64,000 bases of DNA from Cyanophora paradoxa (lineage: Eukaryota > Glaucocystophyceae > Cyanophorales > Cyanophoraceae). Under the pieces are notes generated by a model. The model was given only the letters and a program-made list of their open reading frames with translations, did no database searches and was not told the DNA's origin. Position 1 is the first letter of the stretch, and each line of letters begins with the position of its first letter. Below, one piece after another: positions 1 through 10,905 of the stretch. A program made the translations under genes and the position numbers. The stretch lies in NCBI GenBank assembly GCA_004431415.1, contig QPMI01000106.1:62001-126000 (forward strand), in the 5' to 3' direction.

Positions 1-50
1 CCTCTCCCCCCCCCCTCCACCGCCCCCAACCCTCCCCTGATTACGGCGCC

Positions 51-835
51 CTCCAAGGTGCGGAGACGCTGCGGTCGCCGCCGAGATCCAGCGGCGTTAC
101 GAGAAGTCGATCCAAAGCGGCCGCCGCCGTCTGAACTCGTAGGCTCGTGCGCACGCAGTGCAAGCTGCTGAGCTAGAATGTCGCTCATAATATATGGCGA
201 CGCTTCGTGATTGTTTTCGCCGCAGGTGACGCTTCTCGTAGACGGGGCGAAGCAGCTGTACATGTGCCCCCCCCCCCCCCCCCCCCAACTCCCCCCCCCC
301 TCTTCCTTACCCCTTCGAGGTAAAGTAAGCAGTGATGATCCGTGATGCATCTCGTTGACGAGGTAAACCAGCTGTGCGCCCCCTTCCCCGGCCCGGCCCG
401 GCCCCTCCCCCCTCCCTCCCCCCCCGCACCCCTTCCTCACCCCTTCTTCCTTCTTCCCCCTTCGTCAGATGCGGGGATGCCGCATGCCGCTATCGCCGCC
501 GAGATCCAGTGGCACTACTGCGATGCAGCGAAAGCATTATTTGCTTGGATAGGTCCGGCCAGGCAGGAAGGTCCTAGGATAGGTTGGATGGTGTACATGT
601 TGTGGTCCAGGCATAGCTATAGGTCCTCAAGCGTAGCTGCTGCGGCAATGCAGAGCTCCTGATTGTAATTAAGCCTGGGGATGCTGCTGTCACCGGTACT
701 ACGGTATTCGCAGCCAGGCAGGAAGCTCTGGTGACTCTCAGGCGTAGCTGCTGCGGCGAACTTCGGAAAACAATATTTGCTCGGATACATAGCTATAGCT
801 ATAGGCCAAGCGCTAGCGTAGCTGCTGCGGCGATA
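51..835. repeat. Three diverged copies of a local repeat
   Basis: Segments near 51-110, 455-655 and 672-835 share stretches, for example a CGCCGCCGAGATCCAG block at about 79 and 497, and a CATAGCTATAG...GCGTAGCTGCTGCGG block at about 612-645 and 788-830. They are tandem, diverged relics of one sequence. I see no convincing gene in them. The last copy differs from the middle one by two 6-bp palindromic insertions, described in the findings. Confidence 0.5.
264..300 (+). repeat. Poly-C tract
   Basis: An almost uninterrupted cytosine run with two A's at its centre. Similar C runs occur inside introns elsewhere in the window (26,780-26,815 and 61,080-61,094). It is low-complexity and may vary in length between reads. 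Confidence 0.8.
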
Positions 836-1538
836 TTGATGTCATGATGATCACAGCTGCGACAATGCAGCTGCATGCGCAGGTGTCCTAATTAATATCA
901 GTATATATATTGACTAAGGCTGATACCGGTTGTCGAGCTCAGAGCCTCGAGCCCTAGGCCTGCAGCTGCGCATGCATTTACGTATATACGTACGCATGCG
1001 CATGCGCATGCCGATGCCCTAGGCCTGCAGCTAACGTTAACGAGTGGCGAAATCAAAAAGCGATTTGCTGCAGCACTTGTGCAGCCGCCTCCGCATGCGC
1101 AGATCCGATGATCACTTGCAATTGCGATTCACAGTTAAATTCGCATCATGACATCCACCGAGTCCATATTTATTCCGGATCCGGGCGCGAGGCCAATATT
1201 ACAAGCGCACTACATGTAGAATCGCAGGTACTTTCGTATACGAATGGGGAGGATGCGCGAACGCACTAAGGGGGTGCGGGGCGTCCAGCGAAAATATGAT
1301 ACACTACCCTCGGTTCAAAACTTGCATGAAACTAGGTGCACACGAGATGAATACCAGGACAGGCGCCATAGGCGGCGACAAACGCAGGCGAGTCGCGGCA
1401 AGATTTATAGGCTGCGCGAGGCCGCGGAATGCGCGATCACGAGACCCAGCCATGGGAAGGTGGATGGGCAGGCCTGGGCGTGGGAAAGGAATCTACCTAA
1501 GCCAATCTAGGAGCGAGCTGGAAACGCGCGGGGTACAG
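836..1538. other. Palindrome-rich spacer, no gene seen
   Basis: The interval is built largely of self-complementary short words: CCTAGGCCT, GCATGCGCATGCGCATGC near 994-1010, TACGTATATACGTA and GTTAACG. The 16-mer CCCTAGGCCTGCAGCT occurs twice, about 65 bp apart. No ORF has a believable composition. The upstream part of the 1.3-1.5 kb segment could hold the 3' UTR of the minus-strand kinase. Confidence 0.5.
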
Positions 1539-3640
1539 TTACAAGGAGGCGCGGTGCGTGGCGGTGAAGCGGGGAGGGAAGCTGGGCTGCGCCGCGTACG
1601 CGACGGGCATCTTGGAGGCGACGGGCGTGAGCTCCTCGTCCTCCTCCTCGTCCCCCCGGGGGGTAGAGGCGTCGTCTCCCTCCGTGTGCCGCCTCCGCGC
1701 GTGCGGCACCGGCGGCGTCACAGAGATCTCCGGCAGCAGCGCCGAGAACTGCGTACCCCCGGACGCGTTAGCGTAGGGGAAAGCGGGGAGGGGGTACGAG
1801 GGCACGGACCTGGAGCTTCTTGGTGACGTGGAGGGGCGCGCGCTTGGCCGAGCCCGTCGTCGTCGAGCGCCGCGCGATCGGGGGCTCCTGGGAGGTGGAG
1901 GGGGTACCGCGTTAGCTAGCCGCGGAAGCCAGAGGGGTACGGGGGCGCACGGGGTCCGGGAGGCACATCGCAGCGAGGGCGGCCTCCTCCCGCGCGTCGC
2001 TGAGGGCCGCGATCCGCGGGTGGGCAAGAAGGGCCTGCGGGGGTACCGCGTCGGATTCCGAGCGGGGAGGGGGGTACGGGACTCGACGGCGCACGTCGGC
2101 GGTGGGGCGCTGCGAGTGGACCGGGTTGGCCATCGCGCGGATGACTTCCTCCAGCTCCCGGCTGCGGCCTGTGCCCCCCGTTCGGACCGGAGGTGGGAAG
2201 AGGAGGGGTACGTAGTTTCACGGACCGGCGGGCAGGTTGAGGGTCGCCTCGCGGAGGGCGTGCCACTCGGGGCCGCTGCTGGGTAGCTCGATGTCCGCCG
2301 CCATCTATTTTTGGAACGTGAGGGGGGCTACCGCGTCACCGGGGGCGGGGGTACGCGGACTTCGTACACGGTCATGCCGAGGGAGAAGATGTCTGCGGAG
2401 GGGATACGTCGTCAGGCGAACGGTCCCGGGCCGGGGGGGGGGGGGGGGTATGGCGGCGGCTCTCGGGCGCACCGCAGTGGGGGCCGGCGGTTCCGGAGAG
2501 CAGCTCGGGGGCCATGTACCGCGAGTCGCCTGCGGCGAAAAAGCAAGGCGTCAGCCCCGCGGGTTCGAACCCGCGTGGGGGAACGGCACGGCCCTCGCAC
2601 CCTCGCCGCCGTCCTCCAGTTTGTGGCCGGGGCGGAGCGAGATTCCGAAGTCGGCGATCTTGAGGGCCGGCCGCGCCCGCCGCAGCATGAGCAGGTTCTG
2701 CGGCTTTACGTCCAGGTGCACTGCAGGCGCCGCCGCCTCAGCGAGGGAAAGAAGAACGGAGGGGATCGGAGCAGCGCAAGGAGGGCCGGCCCACCTATGC
2801 CGCGGGAGTGGACCTGCCCCGAGCAGCCGCCGCCGTCAGACGAACCGCAAAGACAGAAAAGAGAAACAAGGAAAGAGGAAGGGGCGGCTCGCCTCCTTGA
2901 GGCCCTTGAGGACGTCCGTGAGGTAATTCCATATCTCCTCCTCCGGCAGCGGGCCCTCCCGCCACGCGAGGTACTGCGGCGCAGCGCAGCGGAGAGGGTC
3001 AGAGGCAAGACGGCGGAGAAAGGAAAGAAAGAGAAAAGAAAGGAAGAGAAGAGAAGAAGGGACCTGCTGGAGGGAGCACTCGGCGAGCTCCATTTGGATG
3101 TATATGTGGCTCGACTCCTGAGGGGAGAATAAAAGAAAGGAGGTCAGAAAGAGGCAAAACAAAGAAAGAAAGAAAGGCAGAGTTAAGAAAGGAAGAAAGA
3201 CGGACCTGCCAGGCGCGGTGGACCTGGACGATGAAGAGGTGCTCGGAGGCCATCAGCTCCGACATGTTCTTGACCTCCTGCAGCAGCCGGTCCCTACGCA
3301 GCCGTGAGCGGAGGAGGAGGAAGGAAGGAATCGCGGAGGGAAGAGCGGCGCCGGAGGGGCGCACCGCTCGACTTCGGAGTGGAACGGCCGCTTGGACCGC
3401 TTGAGGGCGTACGCGCGGCCGTTCGGTGCGTAGACGCGCCGCACGGTGAAGAAGTTCCCCTCCGCTATCACTTCGCCCTCGACGAGCGACTCGATCTCTG
3501 CGCGGCGCGCGTCGGCCTCGGCGGCGGCGGCGCGCTGAGAGTCGAGTCGCAGCGAGGCGAACGCGCACGCGCACCGTCGTCGTCCGCCTCGCACCTCCGC
3601 TTCGGGTCACGGTGCGTGGCCGGGAATGTGAAGAGAATTT
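1539..3640 (-). CDS. Wee1/Myt1-type protein kinase
   Basis: This is a multi-exon gene for a cell-cycle kinase of the Wee1/Myt1 family, which inhibits CDKs by phosphorylation. Reading down the minus strand, the conserved pieces are: N-lobe with VIAEGNFFTVRRVY then YALKRSKRPF (about 3480-3370); a helix with LLQEVKNMSELMASEHLFIV (about 3280); hinge YIQMELAECSLQ (about 3100); LTDVLKGLK (about 2900); catalytic loop VHLDVKPQNLLM (about 2710); IADFGISL (about 2660); GDSRYMAPELL (about 2520); SADIFSLGMTVYEV (about 2390); ELPSSGPEWHALRE (about 2280); and ELEEVIRAMANPVHSQRPTAD (about 2130). HLDVKPQN and the ELP...W..LR element are typical of Wee1/Myt1. The glycine loop keeps only one glycine, and the piece between GLK and VHLD is shorter than usual. 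The N-terminal exon and start codon are not resolved. The acidic tail ends at the stop at 1539. Introns include a GC-AG candidate near 2890. Confidence 0.8.
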
Positions 3641-5094
3641 GCTGCCGAGGCGACAGTCAGCGAGGCGACGCGGATGGCCAATTCGCGCACAACGGGCACA
3701 TGTGAAGGGCTCGCGGGGGCTCCGGCCCAGGGCCTAGCTAGCTGCTTTAAGATAGTAACGAAGCTATGCGATGATTCGCGAACCTTCTCCTCAAGCTCGC
3801 GCTTCACGGGCGTGCGGCGCGGGCTCGGACTCGGAGGGCACACTGGCGTAAGGGAGGCCCTGTCTCCGTGGCTCTTCGGCGATGGCTTGCATGTGAAACC
3901 GCTGTCCTCTGCGGGCAGGCAAGGGAACACGCGTTAGCGGGAGATGAGCACTCAGACATCCGCCATGGGTCATTCAGGCCAGGCGCGTGTCGGCCAGCTT
4001 ATGTGTGGCCCTAGAACGCTTTGTCGATGCATTTATGACCTATGGCCGGCGCAAGCACGGCCCGCCCATCCGCAAGATCGCAGAAGTTGCTGCTCAGCAG
4101 ATCCGATCATTCTGCCTAGAGAAGCCAGAGGGCGCGAGGCGAGCAGCCATTATGGCATACCTGGACGAGGAAGATGCCCGCGCCTCACCGGCGACGCCGC
4201 GGGCAGTCGCACTGGGCTGGCTGGGACCAGGAAGGGACTGGCCGTTGCAGCAGTCATCGGGGGCCCCAGCTTGGCGTTAGAAGAGTGCTGCTGTTGTCGC
4301 TTGGTAGTTCTGTCGTGCCGCCCGGAGCGCGTGTCTCGTTGCTGGACAAAAACGTGGAAGGTCTCGTTGCTACTGTTTTGAAGACCTGGGTACAAGGGTT
4401 TTAAAGCTTCATCCCCCCCCTTAAAAACGTCGCTCCAATTCGTCCGCCGCCCCACCGCGGCCTCGCTCTGCATCGCGATATCGCGTACGCGTCAGGCGCC
4501 GTCAGCAAGCAGCGGCGATGAGTTTGCAGCGCAGCTGCTCGACCTGCATGCCGCCGCCCGGGGGCCGCGCCCCGCTTCTCAGCGCTCTCGAGCTCGATTC
4601 CTCCTCTCAGAGTCCGCTGCCCGCTAGGATGATCAAGATCAAGATCAACGTTCCGGGTCGTTGCGTGCCATTTGGGAGTCGCGTCGGATCGGCGCGCCAG
4701 TGCGGCGCTGAACGGCTGTGAGGCGGCAAACAGACGTGTCTTCTCGTTTGAAGTGCGGTCGAGCGGCCGCGGGCGCGTCCAGCCAACCGAATCATCGAAG
4801 TGATTCTGCGCGAAGGAGCGGTAGCTGCTTAGTGTGCAGTCTTCCAATCCGAGATGGCGGCCGCGGACACAACCGGCAACGTTAACGATGTCGAAGCGGG
4901 CGGAGTGCCCAGACAGTCTCCTCACTGGCGGAAGCTGCGGCTTGCGGTTCGATCCAGCAGCGCATTTGTTGACAGGTTCGTTTCGTACTGCCGCCTGCGT
5001 GCCTGTGTCGCATTGCCGGGCGCTGCTCAACCGGCAGCTCGTACGCGTCCGCAGGAAGTGGGGCCATGGGCTGTTCTCGCAGGGCTTCCAGCAC
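3641..5094. other. Unresolved interval with two candidate exons
   Basis: On the minus strand, about 3930-3640 reads as a plausible exon containing VKRELEEKVRESSHSFV and could be the missing 5' part of the kinase gene. On the plus strand, about 4018-4165 reads ERFVDAFMTYGRRKHGPPI followed by KIAEVAAQQIRSFCL and MAYLDEED, with coding-like composition but no ATG of its own. I do not recognise either. The rest, to the transporter start, contains inverted short words and no clear gene, and would hold the upstream region of the transporter. Confidence 0.3.
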
Positions 5095-7267
5095 ATGTTC
5101 CTTCGCTCTGCGACGATGCGGACGCGCAAGGCCGAGAGCGCCGCCCCTTCGGAGACCACGCCGCTCCTGCCGGCCGCGCCCGCGCAGGCGGGTGCGGCAG
5201 ACGCTAAGGACGAGATGATGCACGGCGACGCGACCGTCTTTCAGTCCATCTCGAACAGCGTGAACATCCTGCTCGGCATCGGTGCGCGCCCCGGGTTCTG
5301 TAGATCAAATCTGCAGCTCACCGCCCCGTCCGCCAGGCGTGCTGGCGCTGCCCTTCTCCCTGCGCATGGCCGGCTGGTCGGGACTGCTCTGGCTCGTCTT
5401 CCTGGGCGTCCTGGTGCGCCCCGCGTCCGGGCGCGGCCGCCAGCGCGCCCCGCCGATGCGGCGCGCCCGCAGATGGCGTACACCGCAAAGCTGATGGGCC
5501 GCTGCATGCTGGAGACACACTGCCTCTCGTACCCCGACCTGGCTGAAGCGGCCATGGGCCACTTCGGCCGCTGGATGGTCTCCGCCATCCTCTACTTCGG
5601 TTCGAATCCTGCCGGCGCCCCTTCCGGAAGCGAGCGAGCCGTACCCCGCAGAGCTCTTCTCGATGCTCGTCATCTTCATCATCATGGAGGGGGAGAACCT
5701 CCACAAGGCCCGCGCAATCACGTATCCCCCTCCCCGCCCGGCCGGGCTGACGTACCCCCCGCCAGATCTTCCCCGAGGTGCCGCTCCTGACATTCATGGT
5801 GGGTACGGCGGTCCTCGTGCTGCCCACGGCCTGGATGCGGGACCTTTCCTGGATCTCTTACATCTCCTCCGTCGGCGTCGTTGCCGCACGTGCGCCATTC
5901 CGTACCCCCCGGTGCACCGGCGTACCCCCGACGCCCGCCCGGCAGTGACGCTCATCGGAGTCGTCCTCACGAAGGCGGCGGTCGTCATTGGCGTCGAGGC
6001 GAGCCCGTACCCCCCCGCGGCTCGGCCCCCCGCGGCGGGCCCCTGAGGCCCCTGCGCAGGGGACCCCCGTGGGCCCCCTCCTCGACCGCACGTCCTTCGT
6101 CTCGGACTGGGCGACGTGCGCCGGCCCCGTACCCCCGGAAGCTCTCGTACCCCAGCCGACCCGCGCCCCGCCCTCCGCAGGGTTCCGATCGCCTTTGGGC
6201 TCATGACCTTCTCCGTCGGCGGTCACGCTGTGGTGAGCCTGAGCCGGCTCGATCGGCAACCCCGCCGGTGGCCGAGCAGCTGATCCGCGCCGTGCCCCCC
6301 CCCTCGGTCAGTTCCCCTCGATCAACGCGTCGATGCGGGAGCCCGAGAAGTTCGACCGGGTGGTCGATATCTCCTACCTCGTCGTCCTCTTGGCGTACCC
6401 CTCCCCACGATCCCCCTTACCCCATTGTCAATCTGACCCGGCTCCCTCTGTCGCAGGTACGGCGCCATGGCGGGGGCGGGGTACGTCCTCTTCGGGCCCA
6501 AAGTCTCGCCCCAGATCACGGTACCCCGGGAGCCTTCATGCACGCCTTCGTGCTCGGCTCTAACAATGTACCCCAGCTGGACCTGACGGGCATATACGGT
6601 ACCCTGGGCACGTGCCTCATCCTCATCGCCCCCCTCACCAAGTTCTCCCTCAACTGCAACCCCGTCGCCGTGCGCCCCGTACCCCCGCCCCGGCCCACCC
6701 GTACCCCCCTCCCCCGACGCGGGCGCTGTATCCCCAGTTCGGCATCGAGGAGTGGTTCGGGATCGGGGACTGCGAGGGGGACCGGGACGGGAGCGTCCCG
6801 GCCTCCAAGCGCGCGGCGCGCCTCGCCGTCCGCACGTCGCTTGTCGTCGCTGCGCTCTTCGTCGCCATCGCGGTACCCGCCTCCCTCTCGCCTCGGCCGC
6901 ACCGTACCCCCCGCCGACCGCGCCCGGGCCGGGCGCAGTGCCCCTCGTTCGGACTCGTCGTCGCTGTGGTCGGCTCCTTCGCATCGATGGCAGTCGCCGC
7001 GTGCGCCGTGTCCCGCCCGCGCGCCCCTTGCCGCCCCTCGCGCCGTCTCACCGGTACCCCTCCAGCATCTTCCCCCCCATGCTGTACCTCGGCATCTTCC
7101 GCGGCCGCCTCCCCGCGTGGGAGGTCGCGCTCAGGTGCCGCCGTACCCCCCCGCGCGCTCGCGGCGCCCCGCGTGGTGACGCGTACCCCCGCAGCGTCTT
7201 CGCGGCGCTCGTGGGCGTCGCGTGCGCCGCGACGGGTACCCTGGCGTCGCTCGCGAACCTGAGCTGA
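5095..7267 (+). CDS. AAAP amino-acid transporter, copy 1
   Basis: A proton- or sodium-coupled amino-acid permease of the AAAP (SLC36/SLC38-like) superfamily, expected in the plasma or vacuolar membrane with about 11 transmembrane segments. The first segment carries the family pattern FQSISNSVNILLGIG. Further exons read LALPFSLRMAGWSGLLWLVF, LGHFGRW-like MGHFGRWMVSAILYF, FSMLVIFIIMEGENLHK, LTFMVGTAVLVLPTAWMRDL, IAFGLMTFSVGGHAV, VDISYLVVLLA, LDLTGIYGTLGTCLILIAPL and ASKRAARLAVRTSLVVAALF, ending LASLANLS-stop. The cytosolic N-terminus has ETTPLLPA, a dileucine-type motif. The ATG at 5095 is conserved with copy 2 but is not proven. Introns are tiny: 5282-5336 is GT-AG (55 nt) and 5708-5765 is GC-AG (58 nt). 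A second complete copy follows in tandem and a broken third lies at 22.5 kb. The substrate cannot be told from sequence. Confidence 0.88.
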
Positions 7268-8094
7268 CCGTGGACTGCCCACCCGACCCGTTGGTCGTAG
7301 CCTAGTAGTTTATTATTCTCTTTCCCATTCGTTATTTGGCGTGAGCGCTTAAGCTTGCCGCGTTCATGCACCTGTATATTCAACCGCGCTTAATTAGTAG
7401 TTTGCGTGACTTATAGCTAACTGACCCCACCACCGCTGCGCTTTCTGGGCTGAGCGAATGCTCTCCTGCGCTGAGCGAGGGCTGGAATTTGTGGACATGG
7501 CATCAAATTTTGCGCTATAGCTAGCGCTGCGATTCCGGACGCCGACAGCGGCCAATTCACAGTGTCAACCGCGCCAATTGCGTTCATCATATGCATCCTC
7601 ATGATCGATTCGAGACTTCACGTGCTTTGGGGCAAACGCCGGCGCCGGCCGCCGGGCGCGCGCCGGCTGGTGCATGCGGCGGTGCCGCCCGGCGCCGGCG
7701 GCCGGGCCGGCGAAGCTTAAGGCGCCGGCAAGGATGGGGCCTGTCAGTGCCTGTCACAGACTCACAGTGTAGCCGGGCCGCGGGCCGGGCGGCGGACGCG
7801 GCCCTGCGGGGCCGCCGGCGCCGCCGTGCCGGCGACAGCGCTTTCTTCGGACAGGGGGTACGCCTTAATTCGGCAAGCTGACGGCGGCAAGCGAGCCGGC
7901 TGAAAGCCTGCGGGCGGCGGATCGCGGCGGTGCCTGCGTGCCGAGCGCTGCAGCTACGATCCGATCCCCCGCCGTCCCCGCATCTCGACTCAGTGGAGTC
8001 CCCGAACCACGGCACACTCGGCGGCAAAGGCGGCACGGCCGCAGGAAATGCGGCAGCGGCCTGTTCTCACACGGCTTCCAGCACATGTTCCTCA
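7268..8094. other. Spacer between transporter copies, GC palindromes
   Basis: The first 350 bp match the 3' flanks of the other two transporter copies (10,357-10,530 and 23,578-24,040), so the duplication units included downstream DNA. From about 7630 to 7850 the sequence is nearly pure G and C, built of GGCGCC, GCCGGC and CGGCCG words. No gene is seen. The last 200 bp correspond to the upstream region of copy 2. Confidence 0.6.
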
Positions 8095-10356
8095 TCTCTG
8101 CGGATGTACATGTGCGGCGGCGAAAGGCCGAGGCATCGGTCCCTTCGGAGACCACGCCGCTCCTACCGGCCGCGGCCGCGTTCGCCGCAGGAACGGCAGA
8201 TGCGGATATGCGGCCGCGCAAGGCCGAGGGCACGGCCCTCTCGGAGACCGCGCCGCTCCTGCCGGCCGCGTTCGCTGCGGGAGCGGTGGACACGAAGGAC
8301 GAGATGATGCACGGCGACGCGACCGTATTCCAATCCATCTCAAACAGCGTGAACATCCTGCTCGGCATCGGTGCGCGCCCCGTGTTCTGTAGATCAAATC
8401 TGCGGTTCACCGGCCCGTCCGCCAGGCGTGCTGGCGTTGCCCTTCTCCCTGCGCATGGCCGGCTGGTCAGGTCTACTCTGGCTCGTCTTCTTGGGCGTCC
8501 TGGTGCGCCCCGCGTCCGGCGCGGCCGTCAGCGCCCCGCCGATGCGGCGCGCCCGCAGATGGCGTACACGGCGAAACTGATGGGCCGCTGCATGCTGGAG
8601 ACCCGCTTCGTATCGTACCCTGATCTGGCTGAGGCGGCCATGGGCCACTTCGGCCGCTGGATGGTCTCCGCCATCCTCTACTTCGGTTCGAATCCCGCCG
8701 GCGCCCCTTTCGGCAGCGAGCGAGCCGTACCCCGCAGAGCTCTTCTCGATGCTCGTCATCTTCATCATCATGGAGGGGGAGAACCTCCACAAGGCCCGCG
8801 CAATCACGTATCCCCCTCCCCGCCGGCCGGGCTGACGTACCCCCCGCCAGATCTTCCCCGAGGTGCCACTCCTGACATTCATGGTGGGTACGGCGGTCCT
8901 CGTGCTGCCCACGGCCTGGATGCGGGACCTTTCCTGGATCTCTTACATCTCCTCCGTCGGCGTCGTTTCCGCACGTGCGCCATTCCGTACCCCCCCTGCA
9001 CCGGCGTACCCCCGACGCCCGCCCGGCAGTGACGCTCATCGGAGTCGTCCTCACGAAGGCGGCGGTCGTCATTGGCGTCGAGGCGAGCCCGTACCCCCCC
9101 GCGGCTCGGCCCCCCACGGCGGGCCCCTGAGGCCCCTGCGCAGGGGACCCCCGTGGGCCCCCTCCTCGACCGCACGTCCTTCGTCTCGGACTGGGCGACG
9201 TGCGCCGGCCCCGTACCCCCCGGAAGCTCTCGTACCCCCAGCCGACCCGCGCCCCGCCCTCCGCAGGGTTCCGATCGCCTTTGGGCTCATGACCTTCTCC
9301 GTCGGCGGTCACGCTGTGGTGAGCCTGAGCCGGCTCGATCGGCAACCCCGCCGGTGGCCGAGCAGCTGATCCGCGCCGTGCCCCCCCCCTCGGTCAGTTC
9401 CCGTCGATCAACGCGTCGATGCGGGAGCCCGAGAAGTTCGACCGGGTGGTCGATATCTCCTACCTCGTCGTCCTCCTCGCGTACCCCTCCCCCGATCCCA
9501 CCCTCCACCCTCTTTTCCAATCTGACCTGGCGCCCTCGGTCGCAGGTACGGTGCTGTGGCGGGGGCGGGGTACATCCTCTTCGGGCCCAACGTCTCCCCC
9601 CAGATCACGGTACCCCAGGAGCCTTCATGCGCGCCTTCGTGCTCGGCTCTAACAATGTACCCCAGCTGGACCTGACGGGTATATACGGTACCCTGGGCAC
9701 CTGCCTCATCCTCATCGCCCCCCTCACCAAGTTCTCCCTCAACTGCAACCCCGTCGCCGTGCGCCCCGTACCCCCGCCCCGGCCCACCCGTACCCCCCTC
9801 CCCCGACGCGGGCGCTGTACCCCCAGTTCGGCATCGAGGAGTGGTTCGGGATCGGGGACTGCGAGGGGGACCGGGACGGGAGCGTCCCGGCCTCCAAGCG
9901 CGCGGCGCGCCTCGCCGTCCGCACGTCGCTTGTCGTCGCTGCGCTCTTCGTCGCCATCGCGGTACCCACCTCCCTCTCGCCTCGGCCGCACCGTACCCCC
10001 CGCCGACCGCGCCCGGGCCGGGCGCAGTGCCCCTCGTTCGGACTCGTCGTCGCTGTGGTCGGCTCCTTCGCATCGATGGCAGTCGCCGCGTGCGCCGTGT
10101 CCCGCCCGCGCGCCCCTTGCCGCCCCTGGCGCCGTCTCACCGGTACCCCTCCAGCATCTTCCCCCCCATGCTGTACCTCGGCATCTTCCGCGGCCGCCTC
10201 CCCGCGTGGGAGGTCGCGCTCAGGTGCCGCCGTACCCCCCCGCGCGCTCGCGGCGCCCCGCGCGGTGACGCGTACCCCCGCAGCGTCTTCGCGGCGCTCG
10301 TGGGCGTCGCGTGCGCCGCGACGGGTACCCTGGCGTCGCTCGCGAACCTGAGCTGA
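8095..10356 (+). CDS. AAAP amino-acid transporter, copy 2
   Basis: A tandem paralogue of the gene at 5095-7267, nearly identical over the membrane core and in intron positions, including the GC-AG intron near 8794-8850, so the duplication is recent. The same family landmarks are present: SISNSVNILLGIG, LALPFSLRMAGWSGLLWLVF, GPNVSPQIT, GIYGTLGTCLILIAPL and a C-terminal LASLANLS-stop. The N-terminal tail differs. It is longer and contains two copies of a unit ending ETTPLLPA or ETAPLLPA (about 8125-8180 and 8210-8270), against one in copy 1. A TGT-ACA-TGT insertion at about 8105-8113 lies just after the shared ATG. It would perform the same transport reaction; the different cytosolic tail may change sorting or regulation (inference). 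Confidence 0.87.
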
Positions 10357-10539
10357 CCGTCGACTGCCCACCGGATCCGCGGCCTTCGTTATTCTCTCTC
10401 CCAATCTTTTTTTTGTGCCGCGTTCATGCAGCTAGGTCTGTATATTCAACCGTGCTTATTTGTTTGCGTGACCTAATAGCCGGTTGTCACAGTGTGTGCA
10501 TGACAGTGCATCATATGCATCCGAGAGTTTAGATTTCCG

Positions 10540-10905
10540 CACGGGGCGGCGGCGCCGGCGCGGCGGGCGGCACCGCGGCTCGCCGGGCGGGGCCACCGGG
10601 CGGGAGGCTCGGCTGGCGGCGGCGCGGCTCCGAGGGCTCGCCGCACGGGCGGCGGCACCGCGGCGGGCGGCACCGCAGCTCGCGGCGTGGACCCCGGCAG
10701 GGCGGAGGCGCGGCGGGCGCCGCCGCCGAGCTCGCCGCGTGGGGCGGCGGCGCGGTGGGCGGTATCGCGGCTCGCCGGGCGGGGCGGGAGGGTCGGCGGG
10801 CGGAGGCACGCACGGCGCCCCGGCGGGCAGCGGCGCGGCTCGCGGTACGGGGTGTAGGCGCGCGGGCGGGAGGCTCGGCGGGCGGCGGCGTGGCTCTAGA
10901 TCTCC
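10540..10905. repeat. Degenerate GC-rich minisatellite
   Basis: Irregular tandem repetition of a unit of about 25-35 bp around GGCGGCACCGCGGCTCGCCG and GGGCGGGAGGCTCGGC. Units differ by small indels. The long reading frames on both strands here come from the GC-rich repeat and are not taken as genes. It begins and ends next to AGATTTCCGCACGGG and AGATCTCCGCACGGG, so the array may sit between two copies of that short sequence. Confidence 0.6.

Noticed and set aside
264-300. Poly-C run as a telomere or functional G-quadruplex element
   Set aside because: No telomeric hexamer unit, and similar C runs are common in introns here, so no specific role can be supported.
5599-5609. GGTTCGAATCC matches a tRNA T-arm/B-box consensus (also near 8686 and 53,753)
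   Set aside because: It lies in a transporter intron or a GC-rich exon, with no A-box, D-arm or acceptor stem around it. GGTTCGAACC near 2565 is just a local palindrome.
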